The position numbers and the translations under genes are program-made. The notes beneath the pieces were generated by a model. The model saw nothing but the letters and a program-made list of their open reading frames with translations. It was not told the DNA's origin and searched no databases. Shown in pieces: positions 1 through 12,000 of a stretch of 64,000 bases of DNA. The first letter of the stretch is position 1, and every line of letters starts with the position of its first letter. Origin of the DNA: Nageia nagi (Eukaryota > Pinophyta); the NCBI GenBank assembly GCA_050084985.1, contig JBITNC010000001.1, positions 72,912,001 through 72,976,000 on the forward strand, written 5' to 3'.

Positions 1-565
1 TCAAGTGGATATACTCTCATATTGAGAGGAGCCACTATACATGTTTTTGTTATCTTAGTGTGATTTTCTTTTGAGTTTCTAGATTAGAGAAGAATAAGCT
101 TCAAGTAGATCTTGGAAAAGAGGTACATTCCTTGCTATAAATCATGTCACATATTCCAAAAATACAATATGCTTACACATAATACAACTACACCATCATA
201 CTATATGGTCTATCCAATACAAAAAACCTTCATGTCCTCTTAGCATGGAAAATATGGTCTCTAAATATTGAAAATATTAATAATAGTTAGCAAAATATGT
301 AGTTTATCTTCTAAACCTATGCAACTTTGGTTTCTTTGGCTTTCTTGGATCTTGGTTCTTGGATATTAACTCTTGGTCTTGCTCTTGGATATTATCTCTT
401 GGCTCTTAGTTCTTTGCTCATGGATATCTTAGATTTGAACTCTTTTATGCATTTTACTTCATTAGATCATCTCCAAATAAGAGATGGATTAAAGAAGAAT
501 GAATCTTTCATGAAACTCTATCCTCCTGAAGTTTATCCTCAACTAACAACAATATTAGCATTTAT
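1..565. repeat. Dispersed repeat R, copy 1 (uninterrupted)
   Basis: From about 150 to 565 this stretch is similar in the same orientation to 41930-42060 joined to 51487-51775. Shared landmarks include an ATATGC-TACACATAAT block, a TTAGCATGGAAAATATGG block, repeated CTTGG-type runs and GCATTTTACTTCATTAG. The other copy is split by an LTR at the point matching about 262-266 here, so this copy acts as a paralogous empty site. The reading frame at 327-590 is a by-product of the CTTGG-rich run and is not kept in the other copy. I do not know the repeat's class. Confidence 0.65.
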
Positions 566-3056
566 GGAAGTACTTTTTTACCAAATATAACATAATTTGA
601 CTCCAACAATGGTATCATCACTAACATGTATGACTACACTCTTTAATATCTCTTCAATGTTCCCCCTTAAAAAAAAAAAATCATCAGGATTTTTTAAGGG
701 TGATTGCATATCTCCTTGTATTTAAATGATTCCTTTCTTCACAAATACTTTAAACAACCAAGAAACACTTAAATTCCTTAAACATTTATTTTATTCCTCT
801 AATATTAGTGTTGGATGATATGGTTGGGTAGTCTAAAATGATACATGGGAAAGGGACCACCAAAATACCAGTTCATATCCTTCAATTCATTTCAGATCAC
901 CTTTAGAATTGCAAAATATATCTAACACTAAAAAATTTGATCCTTGATAATCTCATTAGCATATTATGTGAGCAAGCCTAATGTTGGTATTGATGTAAGC
1001 ACTAGCACTAATGTTATTTTAGTAGTACTTGGTCCCTAGAGAAAAAAATGACATACTTTGCCAAACTAACCAAATACAAAAATTTGAAATCCAAATTCAT
1101 CATGATACTTAGTGGTAGTTTGGGAGTAAAACTTCAACATAAGAATAGCTTGAGTAAAAAAATAAAGAATGATGGCTAATAACTTAAAAAGATAGGCATG
1201 CATATACTCATTGGAAAAGTATCATTGAATCTATATAGTGCAAAAAGAATTACCTCAATTAGATCCATTCTTAAAAATTTATATCTTCTAAAAGTTAACT
1301 AAAATGTTTCATATCACTATTATGGGATCTTTCAAATATAAATTAAAAAATATTCAACATGATGGAGTTTAAATTTTAACACCAAAATGTGCAAGAATAC
1401 CAAATTAGAGTTGGAGTGCACTATAATTTTGGTTAAAAAACTCTAAACACAATCATTATCCTATGTATTAAATATAAATTCTAATATACTAATTATTAAA
1501 AATTGAAATAAAATAATCAGTCAAGGGAATGGAGACATGAGAGGCATGCAAATCTATCTCAATCACATATTCATAAATGGAATTTTTTGAACCCTCTAAA
1601 CAAATATAGTAAGGATGGATGTCATTAAGAGATGGAGTTGATCCCAAATTACCATATAATTCAAGTATGTAATGACAAGGCCCCTATTTGGAAAATAGCA
1701 CAATAAAAGAACCTCTATTACTAAGTAGATAACATTTACTTGGTTCTCCTAAAGGTTGTTGTGTGCCCTTTATAGATTCAATACCCATTGGAAAGCTATT
1801 TGAAGAGAAAAGTTGGCTACAAAAGAGAAATATAGAAATAAAATATCTAAACATACCTCTCTATCTAGAACTTTGAAGGAAAGAATAAAGATAAAATATC
1901 CAAAATCCTTGAATTATATAGGAAGAAACATAGAGGTAGATTATGAAGCTCCAATTGAAGATGCAAAATAAGGATCTCAAAAAATTACTTAAAAGCCTAA
2001 AATGCATAAATGCATTTTAAACTTAAAAATTATACTATAAAATACATGAGTTATGATGACCATAGAAAACTATGTAACCATATAAGAAACCATAGAATCA
2101 ATGCATATATTATATGCAAAACTTTACCTAATACCCATTTTTTCCTCGATCAAATTAGAATAGGAATATAATTAAATCCACATGTTCTTCATTGAAAATC
2201 TATAAAATATCTATAAAAATAGGTTTTGGTAACCTTGTATATAAAATCCCCTCAAATAAATTTACCCTTATTAAAAAACAAAACATTCAAGGAACACAAG
2301 TTTTATAATGGTTCCTCCTATAATTTCTACTTTCTAACACAAAATACACCCCAAATTTCACATCAATTTTTTTTTAAATACTAAATTATTCATTTCAAAT
2401 GATGACAATGTTAACATTTCATTAAAATATAAATCAAGTGTGAAATTAACATTTTCCTAATGTTTAACATTCATACAAATAAAAAAGAAAATCATCTTTT
2501 TGAAATAACTATTAAACATAACAATGTATTCTTTTATGTATAACCAAGGGAACAAGGAACACATTTCTCTTATTCAAATTGATATAAATTCCAATCTTCA
2601 TAAAAAAAGTACAAGAAATATTACACAACAAATCTTCACATTCTTCTCGTACCAATCTCGAACTACAAACCATATCCTAGATAAGTAAGTTTTTGAGATC
2701 AAAACCAACTCTTCAAATGATATGAATAAATAATTATTTAAATGCATTTTTATACATTCACATGATTTGATGAGAAACTAAGTTCAAATCTAATGCAACT
2801 AACATTCAATATATATTCAATCTTCATGCATCGAAACAACCATTTCCAAACATAGGAATATCAAGATACCTAGTAAACTTTTCATCATATGAATACGATG
2901 CTTTCTTTTTCAACTATAAAAAACATGTACTTTTCTTTCATAAAAAACAATCCTCATAGAAAAGTATAATCAAGGAAACTTGATTCTCAATCAATAAATA
3001 CATTAAATAAATTACATATATATTGTATATGAATTCAAGATCCTACTCAATCCTTA
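566..3056. other. AT-rich intergenic DNA, nothing recognised
   Basis: About 2.5 kb of AT-rich sequence with homopolymer A/T runs. I found no long reading frame, LTR pair, RNA gene or recognisable transposon protein on either strand. It is the left flank of E1 and ends in the CATTC copy (3057-3061) of E1's target duplication. Confidence 0.6.
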
Positions 3057-3061
3057 CATTC

Positions 3062-3653
3062 TGTAGACCCAAAAAATGCATAAATAACGATAATGATGCA
3101 CTATTGATCTATAATTGTTTTATTATCACACATATCAGAAATATGGCAATAAAAAATAATGGATATATGTGTACCTTCAATTAAATCACATGCTTAACTT
3201 ATTAAGAATGTCATCCATAAAATCGAGCATATATTCATTTATGCACACATTGTTAGTAGCCCATAATAAGCAATAATACAGATGCAATAAAGAATGTACA
3301 ATGAGCAAACAAAGATTCATTAGATCATAAACACAAGATATATTTTAGGAATAATATTTGTGCATAACAAAGTGATATAACATTTTCTAGAATCTCTCTT
3401 GGATCCTCATCTTGTTCTATCCTATGAACCTTTTACATTAGTTTTGATGTCTTTTTATAGCAACATCCCTCAATGTTGGTATTATTTCCCTTTACATTAA
3501 TTAGGTCCCTTTTGACCTTGTACATAGTACAAGGGTCCATTACATAAATTGCATAGCTTTAGGTATTGTTTAAACCCCTTCTTTACATTACATATTATTG
3601 ATGCTCTAAAATGAATTATTTAATAAATAATAATTCAATTTTAGGCATCTACA
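3062..3653 (-). repeat. E1 3' LTR
   Basis: Direct repeat of 37081-37728. Both copies begin TGTAGACCC on the plus strand and share long blocks, for example around TGATGCTCTAAAATGAATTA near the other end. On the minus strand this copy starts TGTAGATGCC and ends in CA. It is about 55 bp shorter than the partner because a small internal stretch with repeated AGC-CCAAG units is missing. By eye roughly one base in six differs in the first 90 bp, which indicates an old insertion. Confidence 0.88.
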
Positions 3654-3667
3654 TTTCTCCCCACTTT
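3654..3667 (-). other. E1 polypurine tract
   Basis: On the minus strand the 14 bases next to the 3' LTR read AAAGTGGGGAGAAA. An uninterrupted purine-rich run of this kind next to the 3' LTR is the expected plus-strand primer site. It fixes both the element's orientation and the inner LTR edge. Confidence 0.75.
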
Positions 3668-4740
3668 AGAGGTGTGCTTGAAGAAATGAAATTACATGTC
3701 AAAAAAAAATAGAAAAGAAATATTTTTAAAACTTTGAACTCTTTTGTTGCACTATCATTTGTTGTAGATGATGAAAATGAGGGTCCCTTATTGCCCCCTT
3801 TTGACTTGGATGCCTCAAGGAAAGGTCCTTGAATGGTGCAACCAAGATAAAATATGAAGAAGTGGGTCTCTCTAGTAATAGTGTTGTTTGTATCTTGAAA
3901 ATGAGTTTGCTATCAGGTAGTTGTATGGTTCCACATCTAATGCTAGAGGTGGAAGATGTCTTTTGCCCCTTATACTATTTTAATCTTATGTGTTCATTTT
4001 GCTTGTTTGATACTTAGGAAACTATCACACTTACATTAAAGCCTTGAAACAAAGGAGATATTCTTATTTTGAGATGGAATATCAATGAGGGGCACTATGG
4101 GTAGCATAGAAATAGTTAGTACACCACTAGTATGCTGGATGCTTGATTTCTTCTTTTATTCTTCAAGTTATAGAAGCTTTCAAGAAAGTTTAAAAAATAA
4201 AAATAGTATGAATGCATAGTGAGTTGCATTTTCCATTGATTATGAGTCCATATCCGTAATCTACTTATGGCTACATTGTTAGTTTTTTTTAAATGAGTGA
4301 AATCTTACTACCCATATATCGATGGTCATAGCTTTTATGTCTATAACTCATGATATATACTTTGTATGGTTCAAAGCAAAAATTATGTGGATATATACAA
4401 GTTACATCATCCATTAGAAATAACCAATGTAACATCTTGCTTATAGTTATATCACCATTTTATCTTTTAAGTGAGTGAACTCTCACTAGTCATATGAATG
4501 GCCATAGTGACCTTGCATTTTGTGTCCATGGTCTATAGACATTATATTTTCATTAAAATTTTTTTTTTATATTCCACACTAACTATCACCACACAAATAG
4601 TCACATATGATGTTAACACCATGAAATCAATAATATTTTCCTAAAAATAAAAATATGGTATACCTTGCTCATGATAGAGATGATTTGCAGGTTACAAAGT
4701 TATCATTTATATGCATATAAATGTTTAATATGGTGGCAAA
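3668..4740 (-). other. E1 3' untranslated region
   Basis: About 1.1 kb between the end of the integrase remnant and the polypurine tract. No coding similarity seen on either strand; the short plus-strand frame at 3829-4017 has no recognisable features. Confidence 0.5.
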
Positions 4741-5900
4741 TTAAATATATTTGGTTCCTCTTTCCATCCATGATGATAACCTATATGCTCTTGAACCTAT
4801 TTCTTCTATGACACAAATGGACCCACCAATTGGGTTTCAAATTTTCCTTTTGCTTCATCATTTGTTGTTGTATTATTTATGTTTTCTTTAAGAACTAAAT
4901 CTTCCACTTTGAATTATTTTGCTTTTATTTCTTACCAAATGTCTCTATTATTTTTGCATGGTAAACTTTTTATGTTCAAAGCTTTGATCCTCTTTTCATT
5001 TAATAATTCCAAGTGTTTTTAAACTTACTTTTCTTACATCTTAATCTGGTATATCATAATGCAAGGAAATCCTAGGGAGGGGATTTATAATTCTAATGGG
5101 ATAATGGCCTCATCCCCATATGCTAATAAAAATGATGTCTCCCCAATGGTTGTATGAATGCTATTCTATATGCCCATAATGCATATGGTAGTTGCTCATG
5201 CAATCCTTCTTATATTTATCCATGTTGGCAAGAATGCTCTTACTTTTCTTATTTTTAAGCTTCAAATTGACCATTTACTTGAGGGTAATATACTGAAAAA
5301 AATGTTTGCACAATATGAATTCTTACAAAATGCTTTCATTCCTTGACCTTTGAAATTTGGGCCATTTTCCATGATTAACTTGTGTGGTACACCAAACCTT
5401 GTGATGATGTTTTCATAAGGAATGCAATTATTTTGGCATGAGTAATTTATTTCATTGGGATAGCCTCCACCCACTTGGTATAAAATCTATAGCTATGGGT
5501 GACAAACTTGTGCCCATTCCCTAGAGTGAGGATTAATCATGCCAATCAAATCTATGCCCCAAGTAGCAAATGCCATGGAGAAAAATAGATGCAATTCTTT
5601 GTTGGTTATTTTTCTAAATTTGCATGTTTTTAGTATTGCAAATACATTTTTACATGAGTTTTGCAATATTATCCCATAGTAGGCCAATAATAACCAATCC
5701 TAAAAAGTTTGGTGTATAGTGCTTTTGCATGAAAGTGACCACCACATAAACCATCATGAGCTTGTTCTAAGGTAGTAACCATCTCATCTTGTGTCAAACA
5801 TCTTAACAGAGCACCATAAAATGACCTCCTATATAAAATCTCTCCAATGATGACATATTTTATTACAATTCTCTTCAATCTTATCCTTTCATTTTTATCA
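4741..5900 (-). pseudogene. E1 integrase remnant (zinc finger, core, C-terminal domain)
   Basis: Minus-strand coding remnant in several frames. At 5878-5669 it reads HDGLCGGHFHAKAL and GYYWPTMG, the HHCC zinc-binding end of a Ty3/gypsy integrase. At 5687-5493 ATWGIDLIGMI-P-S is the start of the catalytic core with its first Asp. At 5474-5262 ITRFGVPHKLI-ENGPNFKG is the second catalytic block, with Glu in place of the usual Asp. At about 5060-4750, FKVEDLVLKE followed by KGKFE-Q-VGPF matches the GPY/F-type C-terminal domain. An intact copy would insert element cDNA into the host chromosome; frameshifts and stops make this one inactive. Confidence 0.85.
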
Positions 5901-6069
5901 AACTTCTTAGGTATTATTTGGTTTTTTAAATAATTGTAGATATCAAAATACCTATTCTAAAAATCATTTTCTTCTATAATAAGATAGGTATGAATCTCAT
6001 GCATACTCTCAATGTAAGAAGGAGAACTTAACTTACAAATGATCAAGATAGTCTCTTCATATTCAATCT

Positions 6070-6480
6070 CAATTGGTGCAAGAGAGGCTACACTTACCAT
6101 TGCATCTACATACCTATTATTAGTCCTTGGAATATTTTGAATAGTATACTATCAAACTAATTCAATAATTCATTCACCACTATCTTATAAGGCCTTAGCT
6201 TTTCATCCCTTGTATCAAAAATATCTTGTACTTGGTTAATAGCAAGCTATGAGTCGACATATATCTCTATATCCTTAATTTTTAATGTGAAAAAAACTTC
6301 CAATCCCAATAGTAGTACCTCATATTTAGCCATATTATTTGTGCAATCAAAATCAAGCTTATAGGCCATAGGGATTACCTCATTTGTAGGAGATACTAAA
6401 CTAATACCTACTCCTTCTCCATAAGAACATTTTGAGTCATAAAAATACAACATCCATACAATGGGCTGATCTTCCATGAG
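6070..6480 (-). pseudogene. E1 second (archaeal-like) RNase H remnant
   Basis: At 6477-6247 the minus strand encodes LYFYDSKCSYGEGVGISLVSP, then TNNMAKYEVLLLGLE and YVDS. Past a stop it continues as QLAINQVQDIF, RPYK and YVDAMVSVASL. This is the archaeal-like RNase H module that Tat elements carry in addition to the normal retroelement RNase H (family knowledge). It lies between the standard RNase H (6696-7007) and the integrase, the downstream placement. The role would be to degrade the RNA strand of RNA/DNA hybrids during reverse transcription. It is inactive through internal stops. Confidence 0.85.
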
Positions 6481-6695
6481 GTAGATATATTCATCTAGGA
6501 TTAAAATTTCATCAAACTCATGTTGTTGGTGGCCCGTTATCAGGTCATCACATTGTTGGCACTGTGGTTCTTCTGAAATATGTCTAAAAAATCATCTTGT
6601 ACTACTACCTCTTCATTTTGGGGGAACTCAATTATCAAATCTACAATTACTTGACCTTTGACCAATTTTTGCTTTACCACATTGATATCAAATTC
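6481..6695 (-). other. E1 inter-RNase-H spacer
   Basis: About 215 bp connecting the two RNase H remnants. It contains no clear motif of its own and is presumably part of the original pol reading frame. Confidence 0.45.
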
Positions 6696-7007
6696 CTATA
6701 ACAACATCAACCATTTTGCTACCCATCCTGACAAATGCTTCTTAGCCATAAGATATTTCAATGGTTTAATAGGACTAACAAAAAATCTAGTGCAATATAA
6801 CAAATAATATCTCAATTTTTTAGTACTGAATGCAATGCCATAACAATTTTTTTCCATGGGAGTATATCTAGTCTCATAATCGATCAATGTCTTAATAAGA
6901 TAGCAGATGGCTCTTTCTTTATTTTTTGAATTTTTTTGACAAAGCATTGAATATAATGCATATAATGTAGCTAAGATGTATAAGTAGGTAGATTTTGAAA
7001 AGTCCAT
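6696..7007 (-). pseudogene. E1 RNase H remnant adjoining RT
   Basis: Open for 103 codons on the minus strand. Diagnostic pieces are ETRYTPMEKNCYGIAFSTKK, then LRYYLL and PLKYLM-KKHLSGWVAKW-LL, the standard RNase H of Ty3/gypsy pol. The catalytic Glu region (PMEKNC) is kept but the usual first Asp block is altered. It joins the RT remnant upstream without a gap. Confidence 0.85.
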
Positions 7008-7330
7008 GGGAACTAGTATTGGTGGATTGAGAAAATATTGTTTAATATTCTCAAATACCTTTTGCTAATTTTTATACAACATAAACTTGACATCCTTCTT
7101 GAGTAAATGTGTAAATGGTCTGCACATATACCCAAGTTATGAAATGGACCTTCTAACTAAATTTATTTTACCTTAGAAACTTCTCAAATTTTTTGATGGA
7201 GGCATACTAACAATGGATTTCACTTTCTTGGGATCTACTTCCATTCCTCTACTAGAAACCATAAATCCTAATACTTTTCCAAAAATAACTCCAAATTCAC
7301 ACTTTTGAGGTTTGAGTCATAGCTTGTACC
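7008..7330 (-). pseudogene. E1 reverse transcriptase, C-terminal part (left of the E2 insertion)
   Basis: Minus-strand translation from the E2 junction gives YKL-LKPQKCEFGVIFGK, LGFMVSSRGMEVDPKKVKS, SMPPSKNLRSF and PF-HLLKKDVKF, the palm/thumb end of a Ty3/gypsy RT. Several TGA/TAG codons interrupt it. The first base of the preserved frame lies in the GTACC duplication (7326-7330). The missing upstream half, with the YVDD box, is 13.7 kb away at 21068-21780. Confidence 0.88.
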
Positions 7331-7590
7331 TATTGATTGATATAGTGTAACCTTAAAGGGTTTGGTCTAGTCAAGTTCTCCATTGCTCATAATGGTAGGC
7401 TCCTTAAAAGAATAGGAGGTGGTGGGGATGCACTCGTGTTGGTTTTCTACTCAATATCTAGATTATAGGTTGGTTTCTATCTATTATGAAGGTTTAAAGT
7501 AACAAGAAAGAGATAAAAAGATAAAGAGTCCAAGGAAAAGATAAGCAAATTGAAGTAAAACTTAAAACAAAAATGTAAAACTTGGGCATT

Positions 7591-7686
7591 GCAGCATAGG
7601 TAGCAATCTATAGCTAGGATCAAGAATAAGAAGCTATTGTAGCACAGGTAGCAATCCATAGCTAGGATCAAGAATAAGAAGCTATC
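7591..7686. repeat. 48-bp tandem duplication private to the left E2 LTR
   Basis: Two adjacent 48-bp units (7591-7638, 7639-7686), both containing TAGCTAGGATCAAGAATAAG. They differ at a handful of positions. The right LTR has one copy only (around 19614-19664), so the duplication arose after E2 inserted. Confidence 0.85.
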
Positions 7687-8543
7687 TTACCCTTGGGCTC
7701 TCATAATCACAATACACAACAATAATTTTAAGAAAATGTCTCACACATAACATTCACAAAAGCAATAAATAGCCATTTTTTCAAGAGGGAAAAGCATTAT
7801 CTATTTGTATTATCATATGCGAAAGTATCTTACAAATTTGGGCTAATTTGCTTAAATGTATGACCACTTTTAACTTCTAACATTTTACCATTTATACATT
7901 TTCTCTCAAATTGGGTTGTTGGATCTCATTAATATACATAATTACTCATCTTGAATAAAGCAATCTAAATAAAACTATTCATAATAAATACTACAATTGT
8001 GTTAAGTTACATAGTAAATAAGTACCAATAGCATGGTTATCTAGGAATTTGCAATTTTCTGAAAATCATGTCCATAGAGCCATAATCCTTTGACATGTCA
8101 TTCACTACTCCTTTATTGACCCTATATTTGATTGAATATGGCACTATAGATGATTAAGTACTTATTTGCAACTTGATAGGTATGATTTGGTACTATGCTA
8201 TGTTAGCAGATATCTACTTCTCTACAACTATTGATGATCCATACTATAGATGTGAATGAATAGAGTAATGGGGTTTCATGATCAATATATCAACTCATTC
8301 AAGAAAAACAATTTACTTTATGTGGAAATGAGTTGGAGTCAACACATTAATAGGGCCTTGGGGGCCAAACACCTAAGATCAAGTGGACTTGGGTTTACTT
8401 CTTACCCATTACTCTTACCTTAGTCTAGCGAGTTCTATTTCTTTCTCCAATATTTGTTGATGATTTAGCTCTTTCAAGACCTACTGATTTTAGCCAAAAT
8501 TATGACATCATTACTCAAAATTGGTGGCTTTTTTGATATCTTA

Positions 8544-8784
8544 CACTTGTATTTACAATAACTCCTAGACACTTTGTATTTACATAACTCCTGGACACTT
8601 TGTATTTACAAAACTCCTGGAAAACTTTGTATTTACATAACTCTTGGACATTTTGTATTCACACAACTCCTAGATACTTTGTATTTACATAACTCTTGTA
8701 TATTTGTATTTACATAACTCTCAGATACTTTGTATTTACATAACTTTCAAACACTTTGTATTTACACAATTCCTGGACACTTTG
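8544..8784. repeat. Minisatellite inside the E2 3' LTR
   Basis: About eight imperfect head-to-tail units of about 30 bp built on CTTTGTATTTACATAACTCC. The right LTR carries a comparable array of about seven units at 20620-20830, so the array was part of the LTR before insertion. Confidence 0.88.
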
Positions 8785-9024
8785 ATAAGATATTTACAAG
8801 ACAAAATATCTAAGACAAAGACTTTTACATAAATAGCCAAATTATATAAACAATAGTCAAGTACTAGAAATACCCAAAACTTTTCATATTAAGTCTTATA
8901 AAAGGTTTAGATTTCATGTTGAAGGGAATAGGATTTGGAATAGAAAGAATTTATGAAAAGAATGAAAAATAAAAGAATAATAGTATTACCTCAACTCAAA
9001 GTGCAATTCTTAAGGAATACAATC

Positions 9025-12000
9025 TTTTGGTGGCTCTTGGGGTTTTTCACTGCTAGAGAATAGGACCCACTACTTGCTTCTTCTAGTAGCCTATTAAGAT
9101 TAGATTTGGTAGGAGTTTTAGGTAGTGGAATTAGCTCTACTGGGAGGAACGGGTGCATCTTCTTATTTAAATTCTTTAGATATTTATAGTCAACCTATGA
9201 TAGATAGGAATGCTTGAATCTTTAAGTATCTATTCTAAATCATGTTAGAATATTTTCTAGCCTTCCAATGTGCAAGAACATTATATTTTCTCTAAAAAAG
9301 GACTGCTCAAGGAATTGAATGGTATTGGCTACCCAATTGGTAGCACTGCCTTGTACATTCTATTCTTTCCATAATTTGGGATCTTTCATCTCAATCAAAG
9401 AATTAAAGAATTTATTAATAAATCCTAGCTTTATTGTGAGTTGGTGATTACCAATGTCCATGTTGAACACCAAATTTTGGAGTTCACATATATCCTATAT
9501 CCTTCTCAACTATAATTATCTTGGTTTTGGGAGTAATGATCGCTATATCTTTCTCAATCAGACTCTTAACCAACTTTGCATTTTTGTAAAATTGACCTTG
9601 GTATATCTAGAGCCAACCAGTGGAGGGTATCTATATTTTGAACTACTTAATTGCTTGTAGTGCCTATTCCTTTAAAATATGCAAGTGTGATAATGTTATC
9701 ATTCTATCTTTGACTTGCTCTACTGAGGACTTTCTAAAGCCTTTTATGAGTAGCAATAATTTTGAATTATTATTAGATAATACTTTGTTAGCTACTCTAA
9801 TAGTTTGTAGCTCGACCTCAACTTGCTTTTTCTTTTGATCATCTATGATTGTAGCCTAAGCTTTAATATTTTGTATTGTTTGATTTGCACCATCTAACTC
9901 AACCTTTATTGTTGTCAAGCTCTTCTCAAATTTTGACTTCTGCTTATCAAGCTTTGTAATCAAATTTTTATTTTATTCTACAATTTGACCATTATTTTGT
10001 CTTTAAAGGAGAAGTCTTTATTATACTAATATATTTTTATTTAATTTCTCTATTTTAGTCTCCATTGTTGAATACTTTTACTAGCTACCATTGAAGTATT
10101 TATAATGAATCTGGACTAGTCAATTATTGGAGCACATACTTGCATTAATTATTATCATTGGAGCAGTACTAGTTTTTTTTCTTTGAAAGGCATTTACATT
10201 ATCTTAATGTCTCCTATCTCTATTACTTTACTCAAATTTTTGACTATTGCTTAGGGGGCATAGTAGGCTTATTAAAAAAGTTGCCTAATCAATAGCTTTA
10301 CAATTTGTGTAGAAAAAATGGATTTAGTCTCCTCCTAGGAGGTTTTAGGAATTAAAAAATGGGGAGGAGTTAATTACACTTGAGGTAGATGTGATGACCT
10401 ATTATGCAGGTTCTAACTACTTTGGAGGGGTAGAATCTTGAATTTATGTTTCTTGCTCTACCTCTTCCATGACCTTATCATCACCATCATCATCTTTATC
10501 CATTGGGTTAGAGTATCCTTTCCTTCCAAATTCATCATCTTTCATCATAATCCACCTTCGGTGTAGATGCTATAGATATACTAGCTTCAAGTACATTCCC
10601 CCTACCTTGTTGAACTTGCATGCATTCCTTTTTTAGTTTTTCTTTATTTTCTAGTACTTCTTGTTCTTTTGATACTTTTTATTGAGAAATCAATATTTAT
10701 GTTCTAAGGTTCTTGTATTTCCTCTATATCAAAAATTTATTCCTCTTTTTTCATAACTCTTAAGTCTCTTTTGCATTTTTTGGAGGTGGAGGCATAGTCC
10801 TTTGAGATCTTGGATGAGTGGAGCAGAGCTTATTTACCAATTTTTCCTCCTCTAAGGTTTCTTATTTCTAAGAAAGGGTCTAATTCTCCTTTCTTTTTTG
10901 GAAAGACTCCTAAGAAGTGGTATTAGTATATGAGGGATTCTATTCTCCCTTCTTTATAGGCTCTATTGAGCTAGATGGTTTGTCCTTCTTCTAACCTGCC
11001 TCACTTTTGTAATTGATCTTCTTTAAAAATTAGAAGGAAGAGGTTAGCCCAATTCTAGTAAGGATACTTGGTATATTCACATTCCAAAACCTATCATATT
11101 TAAATTTATCAAATAATTCCCCCTTAATGTGATGAATCTTTGTTGTATACTCAAATCTAAATTTTGTGAAATAATAAATTTTATTAGGGCCCCACCCAAA
11201 ACTTGTTAACTAGTTGAGGACTTCTAGGTTGAGGGCAAAATCTTGTCATTTACTTTCCAATTTTTTTTATTTATTTATCCCCTCAAGGGTCATCCAAGCC
11301 TTGTTTTAGGGGTGTAAGTTCCCATTTCATGGTACATTTCTACTTCTTGCTAAATTTTATTTACAAAGTATTCCACATGAGGCCTATACTCATGGGAAAA
11401 TGTTGGGCATTTCTTGTTTGACCTTATTATTTTTCATTATTCCCTTAAGGGTTCATAAATCCATGGAACTTTTTCCATATATAATTTTTGAAATTCTATA
11501 CAAGGAATTCTACTATACTATCTTTACAACCTACTTCTAAAAGAGAGAAATTTTCAATAAAAGCTAGTATATCTACAATAGACTTTAAAACTACCTCTAG
11601 ACCCATATTTGGTATCTACAACATAAATTTTCCTTCCATTTCTATGGAATATAGTTGAGGGGTTACATATTAAGGTAAGAAAAAGGGATTTTCAAAAAAA
11701 CCATACCTCATAATCATGGTGCAATCTTTGAGAAAGTATCAGTCATCGACTTTGTTTCTCCTTGTAACTCTACATTACATTTGTACAGTCTACTAGGGAG
11801 TCTTCTGATCAAAATTTATACTATTTTTGCATAGAATTTATCCATGAACTCATATTAAAATCCATGCAATTTACTCAAAATTGGCACTATCAAATCAATA
11901 GGTATTGGTCTAGAATTAGGATTTGTTGGCTAATTGGCAACCTCACCTCTACAAGTTTGTAAGATTTTCAATGCGCTAAGAGCCACCAAAATACGAAGAA

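Larger units (their letters stand above)
7331..9021 (-). repeat. E2 3' LTR
   Basis: 1691-bp direct repeat of 19363-21062. Both copies contain AAAGGGTTTGGTCTAG near one end and ACTCA-AGTGCAATT near the other. On the minus strand it begins TGTATTCC. It contains a tandem array of about 30-bp units (8544-8784) shared with its partner, and a private 48-bp duplication (7591-7686). Confidence 0.88.

Noticed and set aside
327-590. 87-codon plus-strand frame with hydrophobic residues
   Set aside because: Produced by a CTTGG/CTCTTGG simple-sequence run; the related copy at 51.5-51.8 kb does not keep it open.
8544-8784. Regular repeats resembling a CRISPR array
   Set aside because: Units are head-to-tail without unique spacers, occur inside an LTR in plant DNA, and are mirrored in the partner LTR.
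9454-9838. Overlapping plus-strand frames of about 70 codons
   Set aside because: They lie opposite the coding-like accessory region of E2 and have no motif of their own.
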